NCBI GenBank assembly: GCA_016784285.1
Contig: JADHUX010000001.1
Coordinates: 1 to 19,802 of the forward strand
Direction: 5' to 3'
Source: Parcubacteria group bacterium
Lineage (GTDB): Bacteria; Patescibacteriota; Minisyncoccia; Phycocordibacterales; UBA2163
DNA length: 19,802 bases
Position 1 is the stretch's first letter. Each line of letters opens with the position of its first letter. Shown piece after piece: positions 7,744-14,023 of the stretch. Below the pieces are notes generated by a model, which searched no databases, was not told the DNA's origin, and was given only the letters and a program-made list of their open reading frames with translations. The translations under genes and the position numbers were made by a program.

Positions 7744-8673
7744 ATGTCGCAAAATATTGAACAGTTAAAACGAGAATTTCTAGAATACCTTGAAATTGAG
7801 AAAGGTAGAAGCCTAAAAACCATTCAAAACTATGACCGATATCTCTCCCGCTTTATTGAATTTACAGAAATAAAGAAGCCTCAAAACATAAGTGACGATG
7901 TAGTACGCAAATTCCGCCTATGGCTTAACAGACAAGAAAGTGGGGCTGTCACAGAAGGTGTCAATGACACACTAAAGAAAAAGACTCAGAACTACTACCT
8001 CATAGCCCTCCGTGCATTCCTAAAGTTCTTACGTCGCCGTGAAATAGACTCCCTTTCCCCTGAGCGGATAGAGCTAGCGAAAGTTGGCGACCGGGATATA
8101 GATCTTATCTCAGCAGATGACCTAGAAAGACTTATGTTAGCTCCTGATGGTACTGATGTTAAAAGTCTACGAGACAAAGCGATACTTGAACTACTTTTCT
8201 CTACGGGTCTCCGTGTGTCAGAGCTATGTTCACTTAACAATGACATTGATTTGAAGCGAGACGAGTTCTCAGTACGAGGAAAAGGAGAGAAGATACGAGT
8301 AGTGTTTATTTCAAGTACTGCCAAAGAAGCTATCAGACAATATCTAGACAAAAGAAAAGACATGGACGAAGCTATGTTCGTACAGTTTGGTAAGAATGCT
8401 GTAAATGCAAAATCTTTACGACTTTCTTCTCGCTCTGTGGAGCGGATCGTAAAACACTATGCGATAAAAGCAGGTATCTCTAAAAAAGTTACTCCACATG
8501 TCGTCCGCCACAGCTTTGCCACCGACTTACTCCAAAACGGCGCTGACCTTCGTTCTGTACAAGCGCTCCTCGGGCATGCAAACATAGCAACTACTCAAGT
8601 TTATACACACGTGACAGACAAACACCTCCGTGATATACACAAAACATTTCATGGAAAAAAACGTAAAAAATAA
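7744..8673 (+). CDS. Xer-type tyrosine recombinase
   Basis: A 309-residue site-specific recombinase of the XerC/XerD group, which in most bacteria resolves chromosome dimers at dif. The N-terminal SAM-like core-binding domain covers about 1-110 (the typical 'YL-IEKGRS-KTI-NY-RYL-RF'), the catalytic domain about 120-300. The complete active site is present: R157 (STGLRVSEL), K180 (RGKGEK), H252 and R255 (PHVVRHSFATDLL), H278 (LLGHANIATTQ) and the nucleophile Y287 (VYTHV). The length and the housekeeping neighbour (exonuclease III, 3 bases downstream) favour a chromosomal Xer protein over a phage integrase. XerC versus XerD cannot be decided, and small genomes often have a single Xer. The predicted mRNA is leaderless. 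Confidence 0.93.
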   Translation: MSQNIEQLKREFLEYLEIEKGRSLKTIQNYDRYLSRFIEFTEIKKPQNISDDVVRKFRLWLNRQESGAVTEGVNDTLKKKTQNYYLIALRAFLKFLRRREIDSLSPERIELAKVGDRDIDLISADDLERLMLAPDGTDVKSLRDKAILELLFSTGLRVSELCSLNNDIDLKRDEFSVRGKGEKIRVVFISSTAKEAIRQYLDKRKDMDEAMFVQFGKNAVNAKSLRLSSRSVERIVKHYAIKAGISKKVTPHVVRHSFATDLLQNGADLRSVQALLGHANIATTQVYTHVTDKHLRDIHKTFHGKKRKK

Positions 8674-8676
8674 AAT

Positions 8677-9444
8677 ATGAAAATACTATCTTGGAACGTA
8701 AATGGCATTCGTGCAATGCACAAAAAAGAAAACTGGAAAGATTTCCTAGCAGAAAATCCAGACATCTTTTGTGTACAAGAGACTAAAGCTCACCCAGACC
8801 AACTCTCAGACGAACTCAAAAACATAAACGGATACTCTTCTTACTTTGACTACTCTAAAACCAGAAAAGGCTATAGTGGAGTAGCTATATATACTAAGAT
8901 CAAGCCAGAAAAGGTAGTTTACGGTATGGGTATAGAAGAACTTGACCAAGAAGGGCGTCTTGTAACTCTATATTTTAAAGACTTTGTGCTTATGACTGGC
9001 TACTTCCCTAACGGTGGGCAAGGTCCAGAGAGACTAAAGTATAAATTAGAATTTTATGATGCGTTTTTAGAATACATTGACGAGATCAAGAAGAGCGGAC
9101 ATAAAATAATCTTCTGTGGTGATGTAAACACAGCACACGAAGAAATAGACCTAGCCCGACCAAAAGCTAACGAAGACAACACCGGCTTCCTCCCGATAGA
9201 GCGCGAGTGGATAGACGAAGTGATGCGCCACGGATACATAGATACATTCCGACACCTAAATCCTAACAAAAAAGATATGTATAGTTATTGGGACATGAAG
9301 ACAAGAGCTCGAGACCGCAACGTAGGCTGGCGCTTGGACTATTTCTTTATAAGCTCTGACTTACAAAAGGATTTAAAAGATGCGTTTATCCTCACAGACA
9401 TATATGGCTCTGACCACGCACCTACTGGTATAAAGCTATATTAG
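8677..9444 (+). CDS. xthA: Exodeoxyribonuclease III (AP endonuclease)
   Basis: 255 residues, normal length for ExoIII, which incises abasic sites and trims damaged 3' ends in base excision repair. Family motifs: KILSWNVNGIRA (2-13), CVQETKAH with the metal-binding Glu (about 32-39), SGVAIYTK, GYFPNGGQGPERL-YKLEFY (the catalytic Tyr region), CGDVNTAHEEIDLARPK, W-LDYFF, and the terminal catalytic GSDHAPT. The gene starts 3 bases after the xer stop codon and must be co-transcribed with it. No separate Shine-Dalgarno sequence is evident, which suggests translational coupling. The nearest clear terminator is at 9722-9773. Confidence 0.96.
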   Translation: MKILSWNVNGIRAMHKKENWKDFLAENPDIFCVQETKAHPDQLSDELKNINGYSSYFDYSKTRKGYSGVAIYTKIKPEKVVYGMGIEELDQEGRLVTLYFKDFVLMTGYFPNGGQGPERLKYKLEFYDAFLEYIDEIKKSGHKIIFCGDVNTAHEEIDLARPKANEDNTGFLPIEREWIDEVMRHGYIDTFRHLNPNKKDMYSYWDMKTRARDRNVGWRLDYFFISSDLQKDLKDAFILTDIYGSDHAPTGIKLY

Positions 9445-9488
9445 ACATTTTTTACATAAATTAATTACTTAAGAGACACCTTACTAAG

Positions 9489-9497
9489 TTATCCACA
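9489..9497 (+). promoter_or_regulatory. Perfect DnaA box
   Basis: TTATCCACA, the consensus DnaA box, in the gene-free stretch after xthA. Other perfect copies in this window are at 11415-11423, 12311-12319 and 13957-13965. Confidence 0.5.
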
Positions 9498-9687
9498 GTT
9501 ATGTCCTTTACATGTCTTTTAGAAGGAGTATTATTAAATCAGACCCGACGCTGTTCTTTCAACATTTTAATAGTTTGAATTTTATATGTTTGTAAGTATA
9601 TATATCCACAACTTACTTACACATTTTGCAAAAAAAGATATTGATACATGCATATATATTAAATTACAAACTAGACTTTTTTTCTCT

Positions 9688-9713
9688 TTTATAACTTTTC
9701 CCCGAGTTATAAA
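9688..9713 (+). other. Hairpin upstream of the 9722 terminator
   Basis: TTTATAACT (9688-9696) pairs perfectly with AGTTATAAA (9705-9713) around an 8-base loop TTTCCCCG. It stands 8 bases before the terminator stem, so any transcript ending there would carry two hairpins in a row. Confidence 0.5.
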
Positions 9714-9721
9714 TACCCTAT

Positions 9722-9773
9722 AAATCGCCTTCGATCCTTTTCTCCCAATATGATCGCTACGGCGATTTTTTTT
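9722..9773 (+). terminator. Plus-strand intrinsic terminator (xthA operon or a small RNA)
   Basis: AAATCGCC (9722-9729) pairs with GGCGATTT (9761-9768), and an inner CGATC/GATCG helix lies inside the large loop. Eight T's begin within the stem (9766-9773). In the minus direction no T-run follows, so it does not serve cca. It is about 280 bases after the xthA stop codon, which is long for a simple 3' UTR. Confidence 0.75.
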
Positions 9774-9783
9774 GCCTTAAATA

Positions 9784-11262
9784 TTACTTAACCCAGTGTT
9801 TCCCTCTCAAACCTTCTATTTCTTTCTCTTCTACTTCGTCTTTTTTTAGTTTACCTTTATCTCCGAGCTTTTTAAGCTCTGTTTCACTTAATTTTATAAG
9901 CTTTTTTGCTGTCTCTTCAAGGTATTCACTAGTATTTAGCTTTGGATCATCAAGAACCTCTTCTAAGAGCGCATGGAGTATAAAGCCTATTTTAGGTCCT
10001 GGTGTTTCATGTGTAACCTCCATTATCCTCGCACCGTCAATCTTAAGCATTGCGACAGATACTGGGTCTCTCAGAGCCTCTTCTATCATTGATTTGTACT
10101 TTCTAAGACGATATGGATTAGCTTTTGGTCTTCCCATCCCTATTCTGTCACATTCTCGTACATCCATAAGGTGCCATATGTTCTCTTCACCTACATTACT
10201 TATCATTCTTCTTACAGCAGAGAGTGTTATTTGGTCTGGATCAGAGAAAAATAGGTGCCAACGAACAAGTTTTGTTATTTGATCTATTTGTTTCTTGGGG
10301 AACTTTAGTCTTTCTAGTATTTTCTTAGTCATTCGCCCACCAACTACGTCATGCCCATGAAAAGTCCAGTCTTTTTTGTCATCAGACCACCTACTTGTTG
10401 CTGGTTTACCTATGTCATGAAATAAAGAAGCTAACCTTATCTCAAATGGATAATTTTTCTCTGCTGAGTGTTTAACAGAACGTAGATTATGCTCCCACAC
10501 AGTAAAGGCATGTGCCTGATTCTGTTGTTTGTCGATACCTTCCTCAAGTTCAGGTATAACAAACCGTAAAACACCCATTTCATGGGCTAATTCTAGAGCT
10601 TCCATAGGTCTATCTGACATAATTATCCTTATAAATTCGTCTTTTATTCGTTCTTTTGCGATCTTTTCTAACATTTTAGCGTCTTTTTCAATAGCTTTTT
10701 TAGTCTTTTCTTCTATTTTAAAGCCAAGTTCTGCTGAAATCCTTATTGCACGCAATATCCTAAGAGCATCTTCACTAAAACGGACATCTGGGTCCCCTAT
10801 TGCTCTTATAGTCTTATCTTCTATGTCTTTTTGACCTTCATGTAAATCAACAATCTGTCCTTTACTCTCATTATATGCGATAGCATTAATTGTGAAGTCA
10901 CGTCTTTTAAGGTCGTGCTCTATAGAGTCACTAAACTCTACAGAGTCAGGTCTTCTAGAATCTGTGTATTCTGACTCTAGTCTATACGGAGTTACTTCTA
11001 CCACCTTAAGTGTTTCATCCTGTGTTTCTTCGTTTACTACACCTACTGTACCGTAATCATTGTTATAATAAGTGTTATCAAACAGTTTTTCTATTTCTTC
11101 TGGCTTTGCATTTGTAGTTATATCCCAGTCTTTAGGAGCCTTCCCTATTAGCAAGTCTCTAACACAGCCACCAACAATATATGCCTCAAAACCAGCGTTT
11201 TCTAGTGTCTCTGTTACACATGAAACCTCTTTTGGTATATTAAATTTATTAGTTTTTGACAT
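9784..11262 (-). CDS. cca: CCA-adding tRNA nucleotidyltransferase with HD domain
   Basis: A 492-residue class II nucleotidyltransferase that builds or repairs the 3' CCA of tRNAs. The catalytic head shows IVGGCVRDLLIG (29-40) and the metal-binding D45-W-D47 pair. RRDFTINAIAY (120-130) and the D-x2-R-F-xE-D-ALRILRAIR stretch (about 157-174) form the nucleotide-selecting neck. An HD phosphohydrolase motif follows (LFHDIGKP, H282/D283, with a further conserved HGHD downstream), giving the longer HD-containing form. The gene matters here because three of the four tRNA genes in the window lack an encoded CCA. It is divergent from tRNA-Arg, with a TATAAT box on its own strand at 11275-11280 giving a leader of only a few bases. 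Polyadenylating specificity cannot be excluded from sequence alone. Confidence 0.93.
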   Translation of the reverse strand: MSKTNKFNIPKEVSCVTETLENAGFEAYIVGGCVRDLLIGKAPKDWDITTNAKPEEIEKLFDNTYYNNDYGTVGVVNEETQDETLKVVEVTPYRLESEYTDSRRPDSVEFSDSIEHDLKRRDFTINAIAYNESKGQIVDLHEGQKDIEDKTIRAIGDPDVRFSEDALRILRAIRISAELGFKIEEKTKKAIEKDAKMLEKIAKERIKDEFIRIIMSDRPMEALELAHEMGVLRFVIPELEEGIDKQQNQAHAFTVWEHNLRSVKHSAEKNYPFEIRLASLFHDIGKPATSRWSDDKKDWTFHGHDVVGGRMTKKILERLKFPKKQIDQITKLVRWHLFFSDPDQITLSAVRRMISNVGEENIWHLMDVRECDRIGMGRPKANPYRLRKYKSMIEEALRDPVSVAMLKIDGARIMEVTHETPGPKIGFILHALLEEVLDDPKLNTSEYLEETAKKLIKLSETELKKLGDKGKLKKDEVEEKEIEGLRGKHWVK

Positions 11263-11324
11263 TAGTTCTATTTTATTATAAATTCTATGTTTTTACCATT
11301 AAATACTATATAATATCTTAATAT

Positions 11325-11398
11325 GCGCCCGTAGCTCAATTGGATAGAGCACTTCGCTTCGGACGAAGGGGTTGTGGGTTCAAGTCCTGCCGGGCGCA
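11325..11398 (+). tRNA. tRNA-Arg (anticodon UCG)
   Basis: A full cloverleaf: acceptor GCGCCCG/CGGGCGC, D-stem GCTC/GAGC, anticodon stem CTTCG/CGAAG with loop CTTCGGA (anticodon TCG), variable GGGTT, T-arm GTGGG-TTCAAGT-CCTGC with two G-U pairs. The discriminator A is followed by CA, so CCA is not encoded. A TATAAT box at 11309-11314 lies 10 bases upstream. Confidence 0.95.
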
Positions 11399-11414
11399 CA
11401 TTTTACGCACAAAC

Positions 11415-11423
11415 TTATCCACA
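11415..11423 (+). promoter_or_regulatory. Perfect DnaA box
   Basis: TTATCCACA between tRNA-Arg and the HTH gene. It is the second of four perfect copies between 9.4 and 14.0 kb. Confidence 0.5.
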
Positions 11424-11470
11424 GTTATTTAATTGTATATATCGGACTACCGTCTTATACTAAATATAGT

Positions 11471-12148
11471 ATGAGAAAAGACAAAGAAAAAGCTTTATTT
11501 CTTAGAAAATCAGGCAGAAGTTACAAACAGATAAAGGAAGAACTCGGAATACCTGTGAGCACTCTTTCTGAATGGTTAAGTCCACACAAATGGTCACAAA
11601 ATATTAAAAAATCTTTAACTGAAGTAGCAAAAAAAGAGAATTCTGTACGAATTCAAAGTCTAAACAATATACGCGGTGAACATTTAAAAAAGCTGTACAA
11701 AGAGGCTGAAATAGAAGCTATTAAAGAATTTGAAGGGTTGAAGTATCATCCATTATTTATAGCTGGTATTATGATTTATTGGGGCGAAGGAGATAGAGTA
11801 ACAAAACATAATATACGTGTTTCCAATACAGACCCAGTTATGATAAAATTATTTGTAGATTTTCTAATAAAGATATGCAATGCACCAAAGAATAGAATAA
11901 AATCATCTTTATTGCTATATCCAGATCTTAACGACATAGTATGCAAAGAATATTGGTCAAAAAATGCGCTTATACCAGAGAATAGTTTTAATAAAAGTAT
12001 CTTTATTACTGGCAAACATAAGACAAAAAGATTACAATACGGTGTATGTAATACCGTATTCACTAGCACATATACGAAACGGAAACTTCTTATATGGCTT
12101 AAACTCTTATCAAAAGAGATAGTTAGTAAAGAATATTACAAAATTTAA
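11471..12148 (+). CDS. HTH protein with a possible LAGLIDADG-like endonuclease domain
   Basis: 225 residues from the ATG at 11471. The N-terminus is a helix-turn-helix of the transposase/terminase type ('FLRKSGRSYKQIKEELGIPV' then STLSEWL, about 8-34). A charged helical linker follows (about 40-90). The C-terminal part starts FIAGIMIYWGEGDR, continues VSNTDPVMIKLFVDFL and LLLYPDLND, and ends in a YGVCNTVFTST strand and basic helix. 'G--YWGEG' plus 'N-DP-MI--F--FL' resembles a small family in CPR bacteria and archaea that I associate loosely with LAGLIDADG-type folds; no direct test was possible. The frame is open upstream from 11372, but that would run into tRNA-Arg. The gene sits alone between two tRNA genes and its product is rich in Lys and Ile, so a mobile or homing origin is plausible but unproven. 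Confidence 0.7.
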   Translation: MRKDKEKALFLRKSGRSYKQIKEELGIPVSTLSEWLSPHKWSQNIKKSLTEVAKKENSVRIQSLNNIRGEHLKKLYKEAEIEAIKEFEGLKYHPLFIAGIMIYWGEGDRVTKHNIRVSNTDPVMIKLFVDFLIKICNAPKNRIKSSLLLYPDLNDIVCKEYWSKNALIPENSFNKSIFITGKHKTKRLQYGVCNTVFTSTYTKRKLLIWLKLLSKEIVSKEYYKI

Positions 12149-12154
12149 TAATTT

Positions 12155-12228
12155 GCGGGCATAGTTTAATGGTAGAACATCTGGTTGCCAATCAGACAAT
12201 GGGAGTTCGATTCTCCCTGCCCGCACCA
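12155..12228 (+). tRNA. tRNA-Gly (anticodon GCC) with encoded CCA
   Basis: Acceptor GCGGGCA/TGCCCGC, anticodon arm TCTGG-TTGCCAA-TCAGA (GCC, one G-U pair), T-arm GGGAG-TTCGATT-CTCCC, discriminator A12225, CCA at 12226-12228. It is the only tRNA here with genomic CCA. It starts 6 bases after the HTH gene stop codon. Confidence 0.95.
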
Positions 12229-12300
12229 ACAAAGCGTGTAAAAAGTCCTTAATGATTTGTACTTTAAGTCTTATATGTTTAGCTAAAAACAACACTATCC

Positions 12301-12339
12301 TGTGTATAACTGTGGATAATACTGGGGATATGTGTATAA
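12301..12339 (-). promoter_or_regulatory. Cluster of phased DnaA-box-like sites (candidate oriC element)
   Basis: Reading the plus strand, TGTGTATAA (12301-12309), TGTGGATAA (12311-12319, exact complement of TTATCCACA), a degenerate TGGGGATAT (12324-12332) and TGTGTATAA (12331-12339) lie in the same direction at roughly 10-base steps. AT-rich sequence follows (12350-12450). The next landmark is parS at 12454. The cluster is what a DnaA-binding array would look like. No dnaA gene is in the window. Confidence 0.5.
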
Positions 12340-12453
12340 GAGACAATATTGACCAATAGTTAATTAATACGTCTTTTTAGTTAAAAATGGCTTAAAATAA
12401 GATTATTTGAAGTCAAAAGGTCATACAATAGACACAGATTGTATATTTAAACA

Positions 12454-12469
12454 GGTTTCACGTGAAACA
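12454..12469. promoter_or_regulatory. parS site (ParB-binding centromere-like element)
   Basis: GGTTTCACGTGAAACA matches the bacterial parS consensus TGTTTCACGTGAAACA at 15 of 16 positions, with the 14-base palindromic core intact. It lies in the leader of the yraN-like gene, 115 bases from the DnaA-box-like cluster. ParB nucleates on such sites to organise and segregate the origin region. A chance match this good in 20 kb is very unlikely. Confidence 0.75.
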
Positions 12470-12491
12470 TTCAGTAATTACTCTTCTACTG

Positions 12492-12507
12492 GGTTACACA
12501 TGTAACA
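12492..12507. promoter_or_regulatory. Degenerate parS-like palindrome
   Basis: GGTTACACATGTAACA matches parS at 12 of 16 positions and keeps the inverted arms GTTAC/GTAAC. It lies 38 bases from the good parS site and 17 bases before the next gene. It may be a decayed or low-affinity ParB site. Confidence 0.35.
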
Positions 12508-12523
12508 TATACTAGAATAAATC

Positions 12524-12985
12524 ATGGGTTCTAAGACGAATAAACAAAAAGTGGGAGAAATTGGTGAAAATGTAGCTTGTAGGTTTCTTATGAAACATAA
12601 TTTTGAGATAATTGAGAGAAATTATTGGAAAAAGTGGGGAGAAATAGATATTATTGCTAAAAAAAATAACATCTTGCACTTCATTGAAGTAAAGACAGTT
12701 TCAACTAAGCTAAACTGCGTGCCCCGTAAAGATTTTTCCGCAGAAAAATCTGATACTGGGGTTTCGTGTAGAACATTAAGTAATGTTACATATGAAACAG
12801 ATAGCTATAGACCGGAAGATAATATACATCCGTGGAAACTTAAGCGTTTGTCTAGAACTATACAAACATATCTACTTGAAAAGGGGAATGATGACCTGGA
12901 ATGGCAGTTTGACGCTATTGCTGTATATCTAGATATGACTAATAAAAAAGCGAAGATAGACTTTTTAGAAGATGTGGTTATATAA
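12524..12985 (+). CDS. YraN/UPF0102 family protein (nuclease fold)
   Basis: A 153-residue member of the YraN (UPF0102) family, predicted restriction-endonuclease-like fold and possible Holliday-junction or repair nuclease; its exact function is not established. The family core is clear: GEIGENVACRFLMKHNFEI-ERNY, then the catalytic-type motif WGEIDIIAKKNNILHFIEVKT (Asp and the E-V-K pair), and the C-terminal helix 'KLKRLSRTIQTYL'. Compared with a typical YraN of about 120 residues, an insert of roughly 35 residues (about 65-105, CVPRKDFSAEK to YRPEDNIHPWK) separates the core from that helix. The insert encodes VSCRT and VTYET from degenerate parS-like DNA. The start ATG at 12524 lacks a clear ribosome-binding site. 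A terminator begins within 2 bases of the stop codon. Confidence 0.85.
   Translation: MGSKTNKQKVGEIGENVACRFLMKHNFEIIERNYWKKWGEIDIIAKKNNILHFIEVKTVSTKLNCVPRKDFSAEKSDTGVSCRTLSNVTYETDSYRPEDNIHPWKLKRLSRTIQTYLLEKGNDDLEWQFDAIAVYLDMTNKKAKIDFLEDVVI
12760..12799. repeat. Two degenerate parS-like repeats inside the yraN-like gene
   Basis: 12760-12775 (GGTTTCGTGTAGAACA, 11/16) and 12784-12799 (TGTTACATATGAAACA, 13/16) resemble parS. Both are in the frame that reads intact parS as V-S-R-E-T; here they read V-S-C-R-T and V-T-Y-E-T. Between them AACATTA/TAATGTT forms a perfect 7-bp inverted repeat. Confidence 0.4.
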
Positions 12986-12986
12986 A

Positions 12987-13022
12987 CAAAAAGACATGTT
13001 TCTTATGAAACATGTCTTTTTG
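12987..13022. terminator. Bidirectional terminator of the yraN-like gene, with parS-like arms
   Basis: A perfect 16-bp stem with loop TTAT (12987-13002 with 13007-13022) has flanking A/T runs on both strands. Its centre, TGTTTCTTATGAAACA (12997-13012), matches parS at 13 of 16 positions with both six-base arms intact. It also faces tRNA-Pro on the minus strand. Confidence 0.85.
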
Positions 13023-13051
13023 TTGCGAAAAATCAAATCCCATTTAATTTT

Positions 13052-13122
13052 TCGGGGAGCCGAGAATCGAACTCGGGCCGCTCGGTCCCAAACCGAGTAC
13101 ACTACCACTATGCTACACCCCG
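13052..13122 (-). tRNA. tRNA-Pro (anticodon UGG)
   Basis: Anticodon arm CTCGG-TTTGGGA-CCGAG (TGG), T-arm CCGAG-TTCGATT-CTCGG, and the C1-G72 pair usual for bacterial tRNA-Pro. The acceptor CGGGGTG/CTCCCCG has a T-T mismatch at pair 6-67. CCA is not encoded. Confidence 0.93.
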
Positions 13123-13159
13123 TAACTTACTAATACTACACAATTTATCACTTTAACTC

Positions 13160-13199
13160 AAATAAAATAAAAACCCTTATTTATTAAAATAAAGGTTTT
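13160..13199 (-). terminator. Terminator of the gene at 13272
   Basis: On the minus strand AAAACCTTTATTT pairs with AAATAAGGGTTTT (13187-13199 with 13170-13182, one C/A mismatch, loop TAAT), followed by TATTTTATTT. It lies about 75 bases past the stop codon. Confidence 0.65.
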
Positions 13200-13271
13200 G
13201 TGTACTACATTACATAAGCCGCCACAGCTCTAAAGTTGATACTTTTGTTTATTGCCAATAATATTCAATCA

Positions 13272-13823
13272 TTAGCAACAACTATTTTCTTCTTTTGCAA
13301 CAGATGAAGTTTCTTCATCTTTGATAGACTCAAGGTTCCAGGTTTTATCCTCAAAAGAAGTTGCTTCAGCACTCTTAATGAGAGTGGTTTTTAGCCCTTC
13401 TACAGTGTCAACGTCACTAAGTTTGGCTATTGTTATGTTTTGGTCGACATCCTGATACCCAATCATCACATCAGTGATCATATTAGATACACAATTGTCT
13501 GGAGCGCTAGTTAGAATGATAGGAACCTCTTTGTTTAGAGCATCCTCTATCAAACCGGTAGCAGCTGAAATAAAACCAAAAACATCTGAACCTTTCTGCT
13601 TAGCGCGCTTCTCGGCTGTCGGGAAATTTTTGATATTAAGCAATAGACCGTTGATTTCTTTGTCGTCATCAATATCTATTGTTTTAACAGCCTCCGCTAC
13701 AGAACCCTTGAAGACAGATGATGTATTAATACCATCTAAAAGATTGTTGATCTGATCTCCAATACCCTCTGGAACGCCTACAATTAATAAATTTGTTTTC
13801 TTATTCTTCGAACTTGAATCCAT
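13272..13823 (-). CDS. Unknown soluble protein with alpha/beta (receiver-like) pattern
   Basis: 183 residues that I do not place in a family. After a polar start (MDSSSKNKK), TNLLIVGVPEGIGDQINNLLDG and GLLLNIKNFPTA suggest alternating strands and helices. VPIILTSAPDN near the middle looks like a receiver- or Rossmann-type strand. The catalytic Asp/Lys set of a response regulator is not evident. The tail (about 150-183) is acidic and low complexity and ends Cys-Cys. The start is fixed at ATG 13821-13823 by an AGGAGG Shine-Dalgarno sequence 8 bases upstream, the best in the window; a TTG 6 bases earlier is too close to it. A TTGACA-18-TATGGT promoter lies about 100 bases upstream. This gene, unlike its neighbours, is set up for leadered, efficient translation. 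Confidence 0.75.
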   Translation of the reverse strand: MDSSSKNKKTNLLIVGVPEGIGDQINNLLDGINTSSVFKGSVAEAVKTIDIDDDKEINGLLLNIKNFPTAEKRAKQKGSDVFGFISAATGLIEDALNKEVPIILTSAPDNCVSNMITDVMIGYQDVDQNITIAKLSDVDTVEGLKTTLIKSAEATSFEDKTWNLESIKDEETSSVAKEENSCC

Positions 13824-13920
13824 AAACAACTCCTCCTGTTATGCAAAATGTCATAAAAAATGAGTAAATTAGCCGTGGCAGGCTTATGCAATATGAAACT
13901 TTAAAGACAACGAAGTTCCT

Positions 13921-13950
13921 ACCATATCACGATCTTTAATGTACTGTCAA
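13921..13950 (-). promoter_or_regulatory. Promoter of the gene at 13272
   Basis: On the minus strand, -35 TTGACA (13945-13950, consensus) and -10 TATGGT (13921-13926) are 18 bases apart. This would give a leader of about 90 bases ending in the AGGAGG site. A perfect DnaA box lies 6 bases upstream of the -35 box. Confidence 0.6.
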
Positions 13951-13956
13951 TATTTT

Positions 13957-13965
13957 TGTGGATAA
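13957..13965 (-). promoter_or_regulatory. Perfect DnaA box
   Basis: TGTGGATAA on the plus strand (TTATCCACA on the minus). It lies in the divergent gap between the gene at 13272 and mscS and could allow DnaA to influence either promoter. Confidence 0.45.
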
Positions 13966-14023
13966 ATAGTATATTTGCAATACAAAGCAATATATTATAG
14001 AATATGTCAATAATTACATAAAT

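Larger units (their letters stand above)
9445..9783. other. 340-base gene-free, very AT-rich region
   Basis: No convincing gene is present. It holds a perfect DnaA box (9489-9497), a one-mismatch box ATATCCACA (9602-9610), an isolated Shine-Dalgarno-like AGAAGGAG near 9520 with no good ORF behind it, AT-rich tracts at about 9450-9475 and 9630-9690, a possible weak promoter (TTGATA near 9640 with TACAAA about 18 bases on), a 9-bp hairpin, and a plus-strand terminator. It could be the xthA 3' UTR, a small RNA locus, or part of an origin region. Confidence 0.6.

Noticed and set aside
9509..9592. 27-codon ORF in the gene-free stretch after xthA
   Set aside because: The AGAAGGAG lies inside it, not before it; no conserved features, and the length is expected by chance.
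11372..11470. N-terminal extension of the HTH gene
   Set aside because: It would begin inside tRNA-Arg and adds residues unrelated to the HTH domain; the ATG at 11471 opens on the domain.
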